Below the pieces are notes generated by a model. That model saw only the letters and a program-made list of their open reading frames with translations, had not been told where the DNA came from and did not search any database. Positions 22,691 through 31,196 of a DNA stretch of 64,000 bases are shown in pieces. A program made the position numbers and the translations under genes. The stretch comes from Sphingomonas hankookensis (GTDB taxonomy: Bacteria; Pseudomonadota; Alphaproteobacteria; Sphingomonadales; Sphingomonadaceae), in NCBI RefSeq assembly GCF_028551275.1, contig NZ_CP117026.1:119880-183879 (forward strand). Direction: 5' to 3'. Positions within the stretch are counted from its first letter, which is position 1. Every line of letters begins with the position of its first letter.

Positions 22691-23215
22691 ATGAAGCGTT
22701 CGGAATTTATCGGAGAGTTCGACCTCGACGCGGTGCTCACCGAATTGTCGGTCGATCTGGATATTCGCGTCACCCGGCGCATGCTCGCCGGAGCGTGCAT
22801 CGGCAGCAATCCGGAGGATGCGTATCTCTCGGCGCGCGAGTTGCGGGAATCGCTCGAATGGATTCATGAGGGCGAGAACGAGGGCAAGGTCAAGCTGACC
22901 ACGATCCTCAGCACCGCGTGCGACGATTTCCAGCGGTGCCTCTATTATTGCGTCGCCGGCAAGGGCGTCGTGACCATGCTCGACGATCTCGTCTGGCTGG
23001 AGAAGCTGCTGGAGGCGCGCGGTCGCATCGCCGGGCACATCTACCGCAACAAGCTGCCGGTGAAGCCGCTGGTCAACCCGTATGTCGCGGCCGAGCCGGA
23101 CGGTCCGCTGGGCCGGTTCGACGCGGCGTTCGCGATCGGCGCGTCCTGGTCGCATGACCCGGGACCCGATTACGATTCCGACGATCGTGGCCCCGGTCCG
23201 AAGCTCAAGGGCTGA
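22691..23215 (+). CDS. hypothetical protein
   Basis: The product is 174 aa starting MKRSEFIGEFDLDAVLTELS. It is acidic and helical until about residue 125, then becomes Asp/Pro/Gly-rich. The gene is divergent from the 435-aa gene, and the 75-bp spacer holds an inverted ACGTTACGTTCA-like element (22659-22675) and an AT-rich stretch likely to contain both promoters. It is followed by a two-way terminator. The function is unknown. Confidence 0.65.
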   Translation: MKRSEFIGEFDLDAVLTELSVDLDIRVTRRMLAGACIGSNPEDAYLSARELRESLEWIHEGENEGKVKLTTILSTACDDFQRCLYYCVAGKGVVTMLDDLVWLEKLLEARGRIAGHIYRNKLPVKPLVNPYVAAEPDGPLGRFDAAFAIGASWSHDPGPDYDSDDRGPGPKLKG

Positions 23216-23220
23216 CGACA

Positions 23221-23264
23221 AAAGAAAAGGCGGTTCGGCAAGGGAGCATGCCGGACCGCCTCTT
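23221..23264. terminator. bidirectional intrinsic terminator
   Basis: A 12-bp stem (GGCGGTTCGGCA at 23229-23240 with TGCCGGACCGCC at 23249-23260, one G-T pair) lies between the convergent genes ending at 23215 and 23279. The minus-strand side is followed by TTTTCTTTT, the plus-strand side by a weaker TCTTCC. Confidence 0.7.
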
Positions 23265-23278
23265 CCAAGGGGGGGATA

Positions 23279-23797
23279 TCAATAACGCGCCTCGCACGCG
23301 AGGCGTTCCCCGCGCCGCCAGCGCGCCGGATCGATGAATTCCCCCGCATAGGCACCGTGACCCGCTGACCGGGCCTGTTCTGCCGCGGCGACATAGCGCG
23401 CGGCGCGTTGCGGATCGCCGCGCAGATATTGCGTCGCCGGCACCGCCAGACCCTGCAAAATGAGTTGCTCGCCCAGGTCGTAGCCGTCGACCGTCACGAT
23501 GGCGATCGGGCGGCCATAGCTGCTCGCGCCGGTCATGCGGATCGTGGCGACACCGCTCTTGAGGATACGCGAGGCGGAATCCTGAGCAAACTTGCCGCAT
23601 GGATAGCAGGCACCGTCCTTCGAGCACATCTGCTTGCGCTCGAAGGCGTCGGCCCCCGACAGGCGGAAATCGACCGAAACCGTGTCGCCGTCGATCGCCC
23701 GCCCCTCGCCGGTGATCGTCGCACCGTCGTGGCCCTGGGGTGCCCCTGCCCCGCAGGCGGCGAGCGCGGCGATGCCGAGGAGCAGCGCGCCCCTCAT
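23279..23797 (-). CDS. thermonuclease-like lipoprotein
   Basis: The product is 172 aa. The N-terminus MRGALLLGIAALAACGAG has a lipobox (L-A-A-C), so the protein is likely a membrane-anchored lipoprotein. The body has the staphylococcal-nuclease (SNc) outline: AIDGDTVSVDFRLSGADAFE (conserved D-G-D-T and L-x-G-x-D-A-x-E), then RPIAIVTVDGYDLGEQLILQ and GLAVPATQYLRGDP. Four extra cysteines (QMCSKDGACYPCG) could form a disulfide. It may act on DNA in the periplasm. It overlaps the gene upstream by 4 bp (ATGA). Confidence 0.78.
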   Translation of the reverse strand: MRGALLLGIAALAACGAGAPQGHDGATITGEGRAIDGDTVSVDFRLSGADAFERKQMCSKDGACYPCGKFAQDSASRILKSGVATIRMTGASSYGRPIAIVTVDGYDLGEQLILQGLAVPATQYLRGDPQRAARYVAAAEQARSAGHGAYAGEFIDPARWRRGERLACEARY

Positions 23798-24003
23798 GCG
23801 TAGCGCAATTCGACTTCGACGTTCGGCCCGTCGACGATGACCGGGAGGACGCGGAAGGGTTGCAGCGGATCGCCGGTGCGCACGATCGAGACCTGGCGTG
23901 CGCCGGCATCGAACATCCGCATGGCGACGCGCTGGGCATGGGCGCGGCTGCAGAGCTGCGACCGCTTCGGGCTGGGTGTGACGGGCGGATACGGGGCGGA
24001 CAT
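23794..24003 (-). CDS. small hypothetical protein
   Basis: The product is 69 aa starting MSAPYPPVTPSPKRSQLCSR. A basic N-terminal region is followed by ARQVSIVRTGDPLQPFRVLP and a final strand, PNVEVELRYA. It is coupled to the thermonuclease-like gene by an ATGA overlap. No family is recognised. Confidence 0.6.
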   Translation of the reverse strand: MSAPYPPVTPSPKRSQLCSRAHAQRVAMRMFDAGARQVSIVRTGDPLQPFRVLPVIVDGPNVEVELRYA

Positions 24004-24035
24004 GGCGATGATCCTGACGTGGGGGATGTCGGCGA

Positions 24036-24659
24036 TCAACCGAACACCGTCTTGTGGACGCGAGTTTCGGGCTTGGGCGGCACGAGTGTCCACGCCCATT
24101 TGCGAAGGTTACCGATCCGATATTTCGGGTAGCTGTTGCCGGGGATCGCGAGCGAGATCTTGCGGCCGCGCTTGTGGACGATGAACTCGTCTCCCTCATA
24201 GCCGTCAACGAAGGTGACCTTGCTCGGCAAGCGGATGTGCATGCCGTGTTCGAGCGGGCGTACCGGGGTCGCGAGCCGCTCGAGGCAGCGTCGGCGCCAG
24301 TCGAGCGCACCGGGATCGTCGGTATCGCCGAGCAGCGAGAGGATGCGCTCGGGGCATTCGGCCTCGCATGGCCCGGCGTGTTCGGTCATATCCTTGTAGG
24401 CGAACACGAATCCGTCCTTGGCACGCGGATTCCAGCTGACCAGGCAGACGGCCGCGAAGGCGGGTTCGTCGGTGCCGTCGGTCGACGGCACCACGGCCGC
24501 GTACCAGACCTTGTTGCGCAGGCAGGAAGAGGCGATGACGCGCAGCGCCTTGCCCTTCCCGTCGGCATTGCGGTTGTCGTAGGTGAATTGCGCGTCGAGA
24601 TAGGCTTTGGGGCCTGTGTGCGGGAACATCGACGACAGCGGCATGCTTAGCCAGCCCAT
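24036..24659 (-). CDS. DUF6927 family protein
   Basis: The product is 207 aa. MGWLSMPLSSMFPHTGPKAY then LDAQFT, LRNKVWYAAVVPS, CLVSWNPRAKDGFVFAYKDM and HAGPCEAECPERILSLL follow the DUF6927 pattern (M-G-W-L-x-M, K-x-Y-L-D-x-Q-F-T, then Y-K-D-M-x-E-x-x-G-P and C-P-x-x-I-L). The C-terminal 70 residues (KVTFVDGYEGDEFIVHKRG) are a beta domain. It is widespread on alphaproteobacterial plasmids and its function is unknown. Confidence 0.75.
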   Translation of the reverse strand: MGWLSMPLSSMFPHTGPKAYLDAQFTYDNRNADGKGKALRVIASSCLRNKVWYAAVVPSTDGTDEPAFAAVCLVSWNPRAKDGFVFAYKDMTEHAGPCEAECPERILSLLGDTDDPGALDWRRRCLERLATPVRPLEHGMHIRLPSKVTFVDGYEGDEFIVHKRGRKISLAIPGNSYPKYRIGNLRKWAWTLVPPKPETRVHKTVFG

Positions 24660-24696
24660 GATGGCGGTCCTTTCGCGTGTGTGGACGGGTGATCGA

Positions 24697-25341
24697 TCAG
24701 CCGAACAGGCTGACCGGCTCGGCGACCGGCGGTGTGAGCCGCAATTCCTTGCGCAGCCGCACGGCGAACCGCTCGGGCGCGAGCAGGTCGCGGATCGAGG
24801 CGTAGCAGTCGCGCTCCCCGAGGTGATCGTGACGACCGCTGACGCGGCGGTAGATGACCTCGCGGTCGGCCATGGTGCCGTGGAGCGATAGCTGCATCCA
24901 CAGCTCCTCGCCGTGGAGGGTGATCTCGCCGGACCGGGAGGCGTGGCTGCGGTTCGAGCGAAGGTCGTAGTGCGCGGGGTCGAGCCCCAGCGTTTCGGCG
25001 AGCCGGCGCAGCGCCTTGCGTCCGTCGCTGTGGAAGCGATCCTTGGCGGCCGCATCGTGCGCGACGCCGCGCACCGCGAGCGTCAGCAGCGCCGGGTGCT
25101 GTCGCAGCTCGGCGATACGGTCCATGCAGCGCCGCTTGAGGAGCGCGTCTTCGGACTGCCGCGCGGTGACGCTTGCGAGATGGCGGGCGAGCAGGATGAC
25201 CGCGGGATCGGTCTCGAAGGCGATGCCGGCGTTGCGGCAGTCGTCGATCGCGCGGGTGATGGCGTGAAGGCTTGCTCCAATCGTGACCAGCGCGCTCGGG
25301 TCGAGCGCCTGCTGGTGGCGGAAGGCGACATCGTAGGGCAT
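24697..25341 (-). CDS. hypothetical protein
   Basis: The product is 214 aa starting MPYDVAFRHQQALDPSALVT. It is mostly helical and basic in the middle (AKDRFHSDGRKALRRLAETL), with a C-terminal EELWMQLSLHGTMADREVIY then SGRHDHLGERDCYA. The last part resembles strands found in several neighbouring plasmid proteins. A purine-tract leader lies about 40 nt before the ATG. The function is unknown. Confidence 0.65.
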   Translation of the reverse strand: MPYDVAFRHQQALDPSALVTIGASLHAITRAIDDCRNAGIAFETDPAVILLARHLASVTARQSEDALLKRRCMDRIAELRQHPALLTLAVRGVAHDAAAKDRFHSDGRKALRRLAETLGLDPAHYDLRSNRSHASRSGEITLHGEELWMQLSLHGTMADREVIYRRVSGRHDHLGERDCYASIRDLLAPERFAVRLRKELRLTPPVAEPVSLFG

Positions 25342-25392
25342 GAGCGATCTCCCGAGCGCCTCACGCGCTCAGAAATTCGCTCCCCCTCCCCT

Positions 25393-25584
25393 TCACGATA
25401 ACCAGTTACGTAATTGCTCCGGTATTTCAGGATCGATGTCCTCGCCCGGTTGCATAGGCCGCAGACCCTGCTCCGCATCGACCGCGGCCTGCAGATGACA
25501 GGCGGCAACGGTCGCTCCGTCGTCGGTCGCGTCATAAAGCGCGAGCGCCTGCCGCATTAGCGCGAGCCGTATATTATCGCTCAT
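25393..25584 (-). CDS. small hypothetical protein
   Basis: The product is 63 aa starting MSDNIRLALMRQALALYDAT. The first 35 residues form two helices with the pattern L-x-A-V-D-A-E-x-G, common in small plasmid proteins. The tail is acidic. The function is unknown. Confidence 0.6.
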   Translation of the reverse strand: MSDNIRLALMRQALALYDATDDGATVAACHLQAAVDAEQGLRPMQPGEDIDPEIPEQLRNWLS

Positions 25585-25668
25585 GCCAGTCTCCCACTAC
25601 GGTCTGCCGCCATGATTGCGTTCGGGGCAAACGAAAGCAGGCCCATAATGGTTGTAACGGCCGTGCGC

Positions 25669-25983
25669 TCATCGCAGCCTCCATCGGCCGACAAGGTCGA
25701 CCATTGCGTCACGATAGCCCCACGCATCGGGATAGATCGCAGGCTCCTGCGCGAGCCAGGCCATGACAATTAGCATGTCCTCGGAAATGATCGCGTCGCA
25801 GTTGCTGAGGTGGAGGATGGGGAAGTGGCCGTTGTCGTCACCATTCCACCACGCCAGCAGGAAGTCCGCGACGCGCGCGGCCTGCCCGGTATCGGACGAG
25901 GCGACATCCACGAGGCGGCCGATCGCGGCGCCGACCTCGTCGAAGGCGAGTGCGCGGATGAGGGGGCGGCGTTGCGGTTGCAT
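25669..25983 (-). CDS. DUF7673-type protein
   Basis: The product is 104 aa starting MQPQRRPLIRALAFDEVGAA. The conserved half reads FLLAWWNGDDNGHFPILHLS, SEDMLIVMAWLAQEPAIYPD and AWGYRDAMVDLVGRWR. The same domain is fused to the C-terminus of the transposon's resolvase (37549-37740), with about two-thirds identity over that region. ATG 25983 is chosen over one 12 codons earlier because the conserved part and a ribosome site fit better. The function is unknown. Confidence 0.72.
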   Translation of the reverse strand: MQPQRRPLIRALAFDEVGAAIGRLVDVASSDTGQAARVADFLLAWWNGDDNGHFPILHLSNCDAIISEDMLIVMAWLAQEPAIYPDAWGYRDAMVDLVGRWRLR

Positions 25984-26023
25984 GGTGCGTATCCTGTCCT
26001 GTCGGGTGGAAGCTGTCATGCGA

Positions 26024-26515
26024 TCAGGATGGGGCGTGCTTCCCGGCCTGGGCGATCATCACGGCGACCGCCTCGTCGAGCGCGGCGTCATCGCCGTTGA
26101 CCATGCGCGCCGACGGGGTGAGGCGTTGCACGCCGGCGAACACGATGGCGGGTGTCCTGCCCTTGAGCCGATAGCAGAACACCTGGTCGCCCTCGATCGT
26201 CACCAGCTTCGTCCGGCATTGCCGGCGCAGCCGCTTCGCCTCCTCGATCCGGGTGATGAGCGCCGCCACCTCGAATTCGAGGCAGTGCGGCATGACGCTG
26301 TCGCCGAGCCGCGAGACGGGCCGGTTGGCGGCGAGCCAGGCATCGACCGCCTGTTCGGTGACGCTGCCGACGGCATGGTAATCGTCCGCGGCGCCATGAC
26401 CGCGGTTCGAGGCGAGGAAGGCGCGCTGCCCATCGATCCAGATCTCGGCCGAGTAGCAGGTCGTTTCCTCGGACAAAGCGTCGACCACCTTCAGCTTGCG
26501 CAATTCGATGTGCAT
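26024..26515 (-). CDS. hypothetical protein
   Basis: The product is 163 aa starting MHIELRKLKVVDALSEETTC. It has an N-terminal beta sheet, then ASNRGHGAADDYHAVGSVTE and a long helix, AALITRIEEAKRLRRQCRTK. It lies 15 bp downstream of the ardC 3' part and so was once co-transcribed with ardC. The function is unknown. Confidence 0.65.
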   Translation of the reverse strand: MHIELRKLKVVDALSEETTCYSAEIWIDGQRAFLASNRGHGAADDYHAVGSVTEQAVDAWLAANRPVSRLGDSVMPHCLEFEVAALITRIEEAKRLRRQCRTKLVTIEGDQVFCYRLKGRTPAIVFAGVQRLTPSARMVNGDDAALDEAVAVMIAQAGKHAPS

Positions 26516-26530
26516 GGTGCGATCTCCAGG

Positions 26531-27314
26531 TCATGCTGCGAGGGCTTCGGGTTGGTCGATCCCGGGCGCGCCACCCGCGGCGGCGTTATGGAGCCAGGTC
26601 ACCGCCTGCTCGGCTTTCGCCGCGGCCTTGATGATCGCGCTTGAATCGCCCTTCAGGATCTTCAGCCAATGATCGACGTAGCTGGCGTGGTTGTCGTGCA
26701 GCTCGCCGGGCAGATTGAGGTCGGCGCACACCAGACACTGGCCGATGCAGGCGACCAGCTCCTCGAACGCATAGGCGTTGTCGCCGAACTTCTTGCCGAA
26801 CTCGCGGTTGAGGCGCTGCGGCGCGCCCGAATAATGGACATATTCGTGCGCGAGCGTGCTGGCGTAATGATCGTCCGAGCGAAACGCGCCGCGCTGCGGT
26901 AGCTGGATATAGTCGCCGATCGGCGAATAGAATGCCTGATCGCCGCCATGCCGCACGGTCGCCGGCAGGCCTCCGAAGAAGGCATCGATCGCGGCGCGGT
27001 GCCGGCTCTCGATGCGCGGTTCGGGCGGTGCGGGCACCGGATAATAATACGCCGGGAGACCGTCGATCTGATCGACGTTGAACACCGTGTACGAGCGCAG
27101 GAACCGGATATTCTTCGTCGCCGCCTCGCCGGTGACGCGGTCCGCCTCGGTTTTCGAGAAGGTCGAATAATAGACGCTGTGCGCGCCATGCTCGCCGCGC
27201 CGTACCTGTCCGCCCAACTCGGTCGCCTGTCGGTAGGTCATCCAGTTGCGGCCAGAGAACCCCTGGGCGTCGCCGATCGCCCAGAGATAGAGCGCGTTGA
27301 TGCCGGTGTAGGGC
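26531..27314 (-). pseudogene. ardC: ardC, 3' part (split by transposon)
   Basis: The C-terminal 260 residues of an ArdC-type antirestriction protein. GTPYTGINALYLW then FSGRNWMTYRQATELGGQVR is the end of the ssDNA-binding domain. The zincin-like part has the metal motif in YASTLAHEYVHYSGAPQRLN (H-E-x-x-H), with downstream FEELVACIGQCL as the Glu helix. The 5' part (52 codons) is at 42983-43137. Joining codon AC at 42984-42983 to G at 27314 restores ...RHCGT-PYTGIN in frame for 312 aa. ArdC proteins protect incoming plasmid DNA from restriction. Both halves as they stand lack the full fold, so the gene is probably inactive. Confidence 0.92.
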
Positions 27315-27319
27315 GTGCC

Positions 27320-27354
27320 GGGGGCCGGTGAGAGAAGGCCCGAAAACGTACGCT
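27320..27354 (+). repeat. left terminal inverted repeat, outer 35 of 38 bp
   Basis: It starts GGGGGCCGGTGAGAGAAGGC and ends ACGTACGCT. The last three bases of the 38-bp repeat (AAG) are displaced to 28861-28863 by the IS inserted after base 35. The mirror copy is 42948-42982, identical over all 35 bases. Confidence 0.93.
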
Positions 27355-27367
27355 CTCATGACTGCCA

Positions 27368-27666
27368 TCCGAGACGCTGGCCGAGTTTACTCCTTCGCTG
27401 GCCTCGAGACCAGCGGTCGCATTGACCTTGGCGGGTGTGCCGCGGGCGCCTGATCGACGACGATTGATCATGCTCTCATCCGCGGGTTGATTACCGCACT
27501 ACCCGTATCCGTCGCTGGGCCTATCCTCCGTCTAAGTTCGGGCGTCGGACGAACCTGCCCCACCGTACACCGTGGATTGCCCATCACAGTCGGGTGCCCG
27601 CGGCACGCCGGCCAAGGCTATGCAGTTGGTGCGCTGGCGCCTCCTCTCGTTAATGTCGTGGGTGGA
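27368..27666 (-). ncRNA. candidate bridge-RNA region of the left IS1111-type copy
   Basis: About 300 bp downstream of the transposase stop and inside the element are non-coding and rich in inverted repeats, while the 5' side has only about 80 bp. IS110-family recombinases use a non-coding bridge RNA with target and donor loops, and in the IS1111 subgroup it lies on the downstream side. GCTCTCAT (27472-27479) repeats the junction of TIR and IS end (27352-27359), and GTCTAAG (27530-27536) repeats the other junction (28857-28863). These are candidate guide segments. The RNA itself is not demonstrated. Confidence 0.5.
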
Positions 27667-28782
27667 TCAGCCGGCTATCGCCGGCGACACCCGACGGGCG
27701 ATGTCCCAGGCATAGCCGACCAGTTCACGCGCGATCGCGGTGGTCACCTTGGGCTGAGGCTTGCCCGTGGCCGCCAGGCGACGGTAGCGCTGGCACAGGC
27801 GAACCTGCGCTTTCCACCCGATCGCCTGGATGTCCTCGGACAAGTCGATGACCCGCTCACGGTAGCGTCGTTCCTCGCGAGCGGGCAGTCGATACGACCA
27901 GCCCGCCTCAATCAGCATGGTTCGTGCCTGCGCGTTGCCCGCGCGGGTGATCCGGCCCCGTTTGGTCCGAGCGCCGCTGGAGTGCTCGGACGGCACCAAG
28001 CCGACATACGCCATCAGTTGCTTGGGATTGTCGAAGCGGGTGAGATCGCCTACTTCAGCGACCAGCGTCGCAGCGCTGACCAGCCTGATACCGCGCAGGA
28101 CCTGTAGATTGCGGACCAGCGGCGCAAAACACCATGCGTCCACCGCTTCAGTCAGCGCCGCTTCTAAGCGCCCAACCCGTGCCTGCGCCTCCAGCACCCG
28201 CTTCTGCATTTCCTCGAATGCCAGCTGTTGGTGGGGAAAATCGAACCGCTGCTCGGACAACCACCGCCAGTACATTTTCGTCCAGGCCGCCTTGCCACCG
28301 AAACGACGATCATGACGCAACAGGAAGCTGCGCACTGTCTGCTTGGCTCCGATGGCATCATCTTGCGCGCTGCGTCGCGCGCGGATGAGATCGCGTACCG
28401 CCTCGTGCGCTTCGTCCGGTATCCAGATTGCGGTGAGTTCGCCAGCGCGTAGCAGCCGCGCCAGGGTCATCGCGTCACGCCGGTCCGTCTTTACATGGTC
28501 ACCCGGGCGCCGCGGCATCATCGAGGGGGCGATGACGATGCAATTCTGTCCCAGCTTCGTCAGCAGCCGATGCAAGCCATACCCGCAGGGACCAGCTTCG
28601 TAGCAGACGTTCAACGTCACGCCCGGTCCAGTCAGCCGCTTGACCAGCTTCCTGATCGCATCGTCCTCGTTGGCGACCGTGCCGACGAAACGCACCTCGC
28701 CTCCGCGTTCCCCATCGGCAACCGCGACCGCAATGGTTTCCTTATGAACGTCCAGACCAACGTATTTCACCGTCTCCGTCAT
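27667..28782 (-). CDS. IS110-family transposase (DEDD recombinase), left copy
   Basis: The product is 371 aa. The RuvC-like N-terminal domain starts with KYVGLDVHKETIAVAV (first catalytic Asp), then CYEAGPCGYGLHRLL (Glu) and HVKTDRRDAMTLARLLRAGE (Asp-Arg-Arg-Asp pair). The C-terminal Transposase_20 domain holds LRGIRLVSAATLVAEVGDLT, QLMAYVGLVPSEHSSGARTK (candidate Ser nucleophile in SSG) and RGRITRAGNAQARTMLIEAG. The predicted protein is identical to the copy at 41520-42635. The start at 28782 is the first ATG inside the element. Confidence 0.95.
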   Translation of the reverse strand: MTETVKYVGLDVHKETIAVAVADGERGGEVRFVGTVANEDDAIRKLVKRLTGPGVTLNVCYEAGPCGYGLHRLLTKLGQNCIVIAPSMMPRRPGDHVKTDRRDAMTLARLLRAGELTAIWIPDEAHEAVRDLIRARRSAQDDAIGAKQTVRSFLLRHDRRFGGKAAWTKMYWRWLSEQRFDFPHQQLAFEEMQKRVLEAQARVGRLEAALTEAVDAWCFAPLVRNLQVLRGIRLVSAATLVAEVGDLTRFDNPKQLMAYVGLVPSEHSSGARTKRGRITRAGNAQARTMLIEAGWSYRLPAREERRYRERVIDLSEDIQAIGWKAQVRLCQRYRRLAATGKPQPKVTTAIARELVGYAWDIARRVSPAIAG

Positions 28783-28918
28783 GACTCGTCTCCGCTGCTG
28801 ACAAATCCATCATCAGCATCTCAGATTCGAGCCTCCGAGGCTCTGGCAGTCATGGGGTCTAAGTGAATTGGTATCGATCGATTATCGAGACCTCGACTTA
28901 CGGCGACCGCACGGTCTT

Positions 28919-30151
28919 CTAGCTCAGGGCGGATGCCCCGATCACTGCCCCAATCGCCAGGACAACCGGCGTGGCGAGCTTGCTTTTCCAGCGGTACATG
29001 ATGGCCAGCGCGATGGCGAAGATGAGCGCGCTCGCGATTGGGCTTGAGGTGCGTGCGGCCGTGGTCCGGGCGAGGTCCGTGACCGTCACCACGATAACGC
29101 CAACGACCCCGGCCGCGACGCCCGCCAAGAAGAGTTGCAGCCGCTTGTGCTCTACCACCGCTTCCAACCGGTCGTAGAGTAGGAGCGAGAAGGCGAACGC
29201 GGGGAGGAACATGCCGGCCGTCATCGCGAGCGCCCCGGCGAGGCCGCCGCTGATCCAGCCGGCGAAGGTCGCAAAGATTACGAGTGGGGCTGGCAGGATG
29301 CCGGCCAACCCTAAGCCGTCGAGGAACTGCGCGTCCGTCATCCAGCCCCGGCCCACCGTGTCGTTCCGGATGAACGGAATGGCGGTATAGGCCCCGCCGA
29401 ACGTCAGCAGCCCGCCTTTCAGCCCGGTCCAAAAGAGCGCGGCGACCGTGGGCGCCGGTTCCCGAGCGACCGCCACGCTGGCATTCCCGAGGCTTCCTGC
29501 CCAGGTCAGGGCCGCCAAGCCAACGGCGATCGCGACGACGACCGCAGGGAGCGCGTAGCGCCCGGTCGATGCGAGCGCATAGGCAGCGCCTGCGGCTGGC
29601 AGCACGATCCAGAAACTGACACCGGCGAGCGAGGCGATCGCTGCGGCGATAGCCGCAGCCCAGAGCCATGGGTCAAGCAGGATGTGCTCGCCGATCCTAT
29701 GCACCGCGCGGACGATTACCGCGATCACCGCCGCCTGGACGCCGAGGAGCGCCGCTCCGAGTAGCGTTCCTTGGATCGGCAGCCGAGTGTAGAGCCATGC
29801 CAGCGCGAGCATGAGGACCAAGCCCGGCAGCATGAAGCCGAGCCCGGCGAGCAAGCCGCCCAGCCGCCCCTTGGCCCGGACGCCGAGATGCACGCACAAT
29901 TCATGCGCCTCCGGCCCGGGCAACACCTGCATGACGGCCAAGAGCTTGTTGAACCGGTCGCTCCCGATCCAGCGTTCCTCGTCGACCAGCTCGCGCCGGA
30001 TCATCGCGATCTGCGCAACAGGACCGCCGAACGCCATCATGCCGAAGCGTAGGAATCGGACAAATAGCGCGGGATAGCTCAGGTCGGGCGGGCGGGTGTC
30101 ATCGCCGACCGCGCTTGTCGGAACGGGTTGTTCGATGCTCGCCATGATCAA
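28919..30151 (-). CDS. chrA: chromate efflux transporter ChrA
   Basis: The product is 410 aa in the long-chain CHR family with two homologous halves. Half one opens FLRFGMMAFGGPVAQIAMIR and half two FWTGLKGGLLTFGGAYTAIP, each with the FGGP/FGGA motif. About 10-12 hydrophobic helices follow (LGFMLPGLVLMLALAWLY and LPAAGAAYALA for example). The protein exports chromate from the cytoplasm using the proton-motive force. It lies 11 bp downstream of chrB in the same operon. The gene end is 56 bp from the left composite terminal repeat. Confidence 0.93.
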   Translation of the reverse strand: MIMASIEQPVPTSAVGDDTRPPDLSYPALFVRFLRFGMMAFGGPVAQIAMIRRELVDEERWIGSDRFNKLLAVMQVLPGPEAHELCVHLGVRAKGRLGGLLAGLGFMLPGLVLMLALAWLYTRLPIQGTLLGAALLGVQAAVIAVIVRAVHRIGEHILLDPWLWAAAIAAAIASLAGVSFWIVLPAAGAAYALASTGRYALPAVVVAIAVGLAALTWAGSLGNASVAVAREPAPTVAALFWTGLKGGLLTFGGAYTAIPFIRNDTVGRGWMTDAQFLDGLGLAGILPAPLVIFATFAGWISGGLAGALAMTAGMFLPAFAFSLLLYDRLEAVVEHKRLQLFLAGVAAGVVGVIVVTVTDLARTTAARTSSPIASALIFAIALAIMYRWKSKLATPVVLAIGAVIGASALS

Positions 30152-30162
30152 CTCCCATCTGT

Positions 30163-31110
30163 TCAGCGCCGCTTGGCGAAGTGCGCGTAGAAGCCGTCGA
30201 GCGCGCCCGATCCTTGCGCGATGCGCTCAATGTCGTCGTCCGTGCCAGCGCAGATGCCGTTGATGAGCGCGCCGATGCCCGCCGTCTCCGGACGACCGAA
30301 CTTGCCATCGGCGATGTCGAGATCATGGACGATCTCGGCGAGCGCGCGGAGCGCCTGGTCGCCATCGAGCCCGGTGCGGGACACCAGCGTCTCGAAGGTG
30401 CAGCGGTCGCCTTCATGCGTAAACTCCGCGTCCGCCATGTCGAATCGCAGCTCGCTCGGCTGGGGGGTGTATTCCTTGCCGTCCACGAATTTGAAGCTGG
30501 CATCCACGTCGATATACCGCCGGATCAGCCAAGCAGACGCGATGCGGTCGACATGGACGTGTCGGCGCGTGACCCAGGTGCGGCTTTTCAACTCCGCGGG
30601 CATCAGCTCCGGCGCACCCGCCCCGCTCACGTCGGGATGTTCATGGTCGCGGCGGTCCGCATCTGCGAGGGCCGCCAACGCTACTTGCTGACCATGCGCG
30701 CCGAAGAAGTCGATGGCGGCAATCTCGTCCAGGCGCTTGCGCAAGCGCCGAGTGTCGGTCGCGTCGCCGGCGTCGCTCAGCGAGCGCGCCTCGCGCGTAA
30801 GCTCGTCATAGTCGGCGTCGCGGGCCGCATCGAACACGGCGCGAAGCTCTGCGTCCGTCATTCCATCCACGAGCCGCGCTTCCAGGATCAGCGCCTCGCC
30901 GCCGCCTGCGATGATTTCCGTTCTCAGCTCCTCAAACAGCGCGCGCGTGTCGTCGCGCGAAGGAAGCGCGTGGACGGCGTTCTTGAGCGCGGCGGCACCG
31001 ATCGCCTGCAAGCGCCGCCACACCCGGACACGCAGGTAGGCGGGCTTAGCCGGGAGTTGGGGGATCAGCAGCAGCCAGTCGTGCGGCGTAGATGGAGAAG
31101 CATCAGCCAT
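30163..31110 (-). CDS. chrB: chromate-resistance regulator/sensor ChrB
   Basis: The product is 315 aa. The N-terminal ChrB domain has WLLLIPQLPAKPAYLRVRVW then RRLQAIGAAALKNAVHALPS. The C-terminal domain has TWVTRRHVHVDRIASAWLIR and RYIDVDASFKF, then EFTHEGDRCTFETLVSRTGL and AEIVHDLDIADGKFGRPETA, with His and Asp residues suited to metal binding. In Ochrobactrum and Cupriavidus, ChrB is needed for chromate-induced expression. It is first in the chrBA operon and divergent from the exported-protein genes, and shares a promoter region with GATACA repeats. Confidence 0.9.
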   Translation of the reverse strand: MADASPSTPHDWLLLIPQLPAKPAYLRVRVWRRLQAIGAAALKNAVHALPSRDDTRALFEELRTEIIAGGGEALILEARLVDGMTDAELRAVFDAARDADYDELTREARSLSDAGDATDTRRLRKRLDEIAAIDFFGAHGQQVALAALADADRRDHEHPDVSGAGAPELMPAELKSRTWVTRRHVHVDRIASAWLIRRYIDVDASFKFVDGKEYTPQPSELRFDMADAEFTHEGDRCTFETLVSRTGLDGDQALRALAEIVHDLDIADGKFGRPETAGIGALINGICAGTDDDIERIAQGSGALDGFYAHFAKRR

Positions 31111-31196
31111 GCAGCGCCTGTATCATGAGGCGGATACAACCGTACACTTGTATCGTTTGAGGGTGGCGAGTTAAAGCTTGGGGCGAGGAGACTTTG
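31111..31196. promoter_or_regulatory. divergent chr promoter region with GATACA repeats
   Basis: The 86-bp spacer holds TGTATC (31119-31124), GATACA (31133-31138) and TGTATC (31149-31154), giving an inverted pair plus a third half-site. It separates chrB from the exported-protein operon, so one repressor or activator, most simply ChrB, may control both directions. A GAGGAG ribosome site lies before the plus-strand ATG. Confidence 0.55.

Larger units (their letters stand above)
27355..28860 (-). mobile_element. IS110-family (IS1111-type) element, left copy
   Basis: This 1,506-bp element interrupts the left transposon terminal repeat after base 35. Subterminal 11-bp inverted repeats, CATGACTGCCA (27357-27367) and TGGCAGTCATG (28844-28854), lie 2 and 6 bp from the ends. 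That is typical of the IS1111 subgroup, which makes no target duplication. A CT dinucleotide stands at both junctions (27353-27354 and 28859-28860), consistent with a CT crossover core. The copy at 41442-42947 is its mirror image. IS4321/IS5075 are known relatives that also target Tn21-type terminal repeats. Confidence 0.88.
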
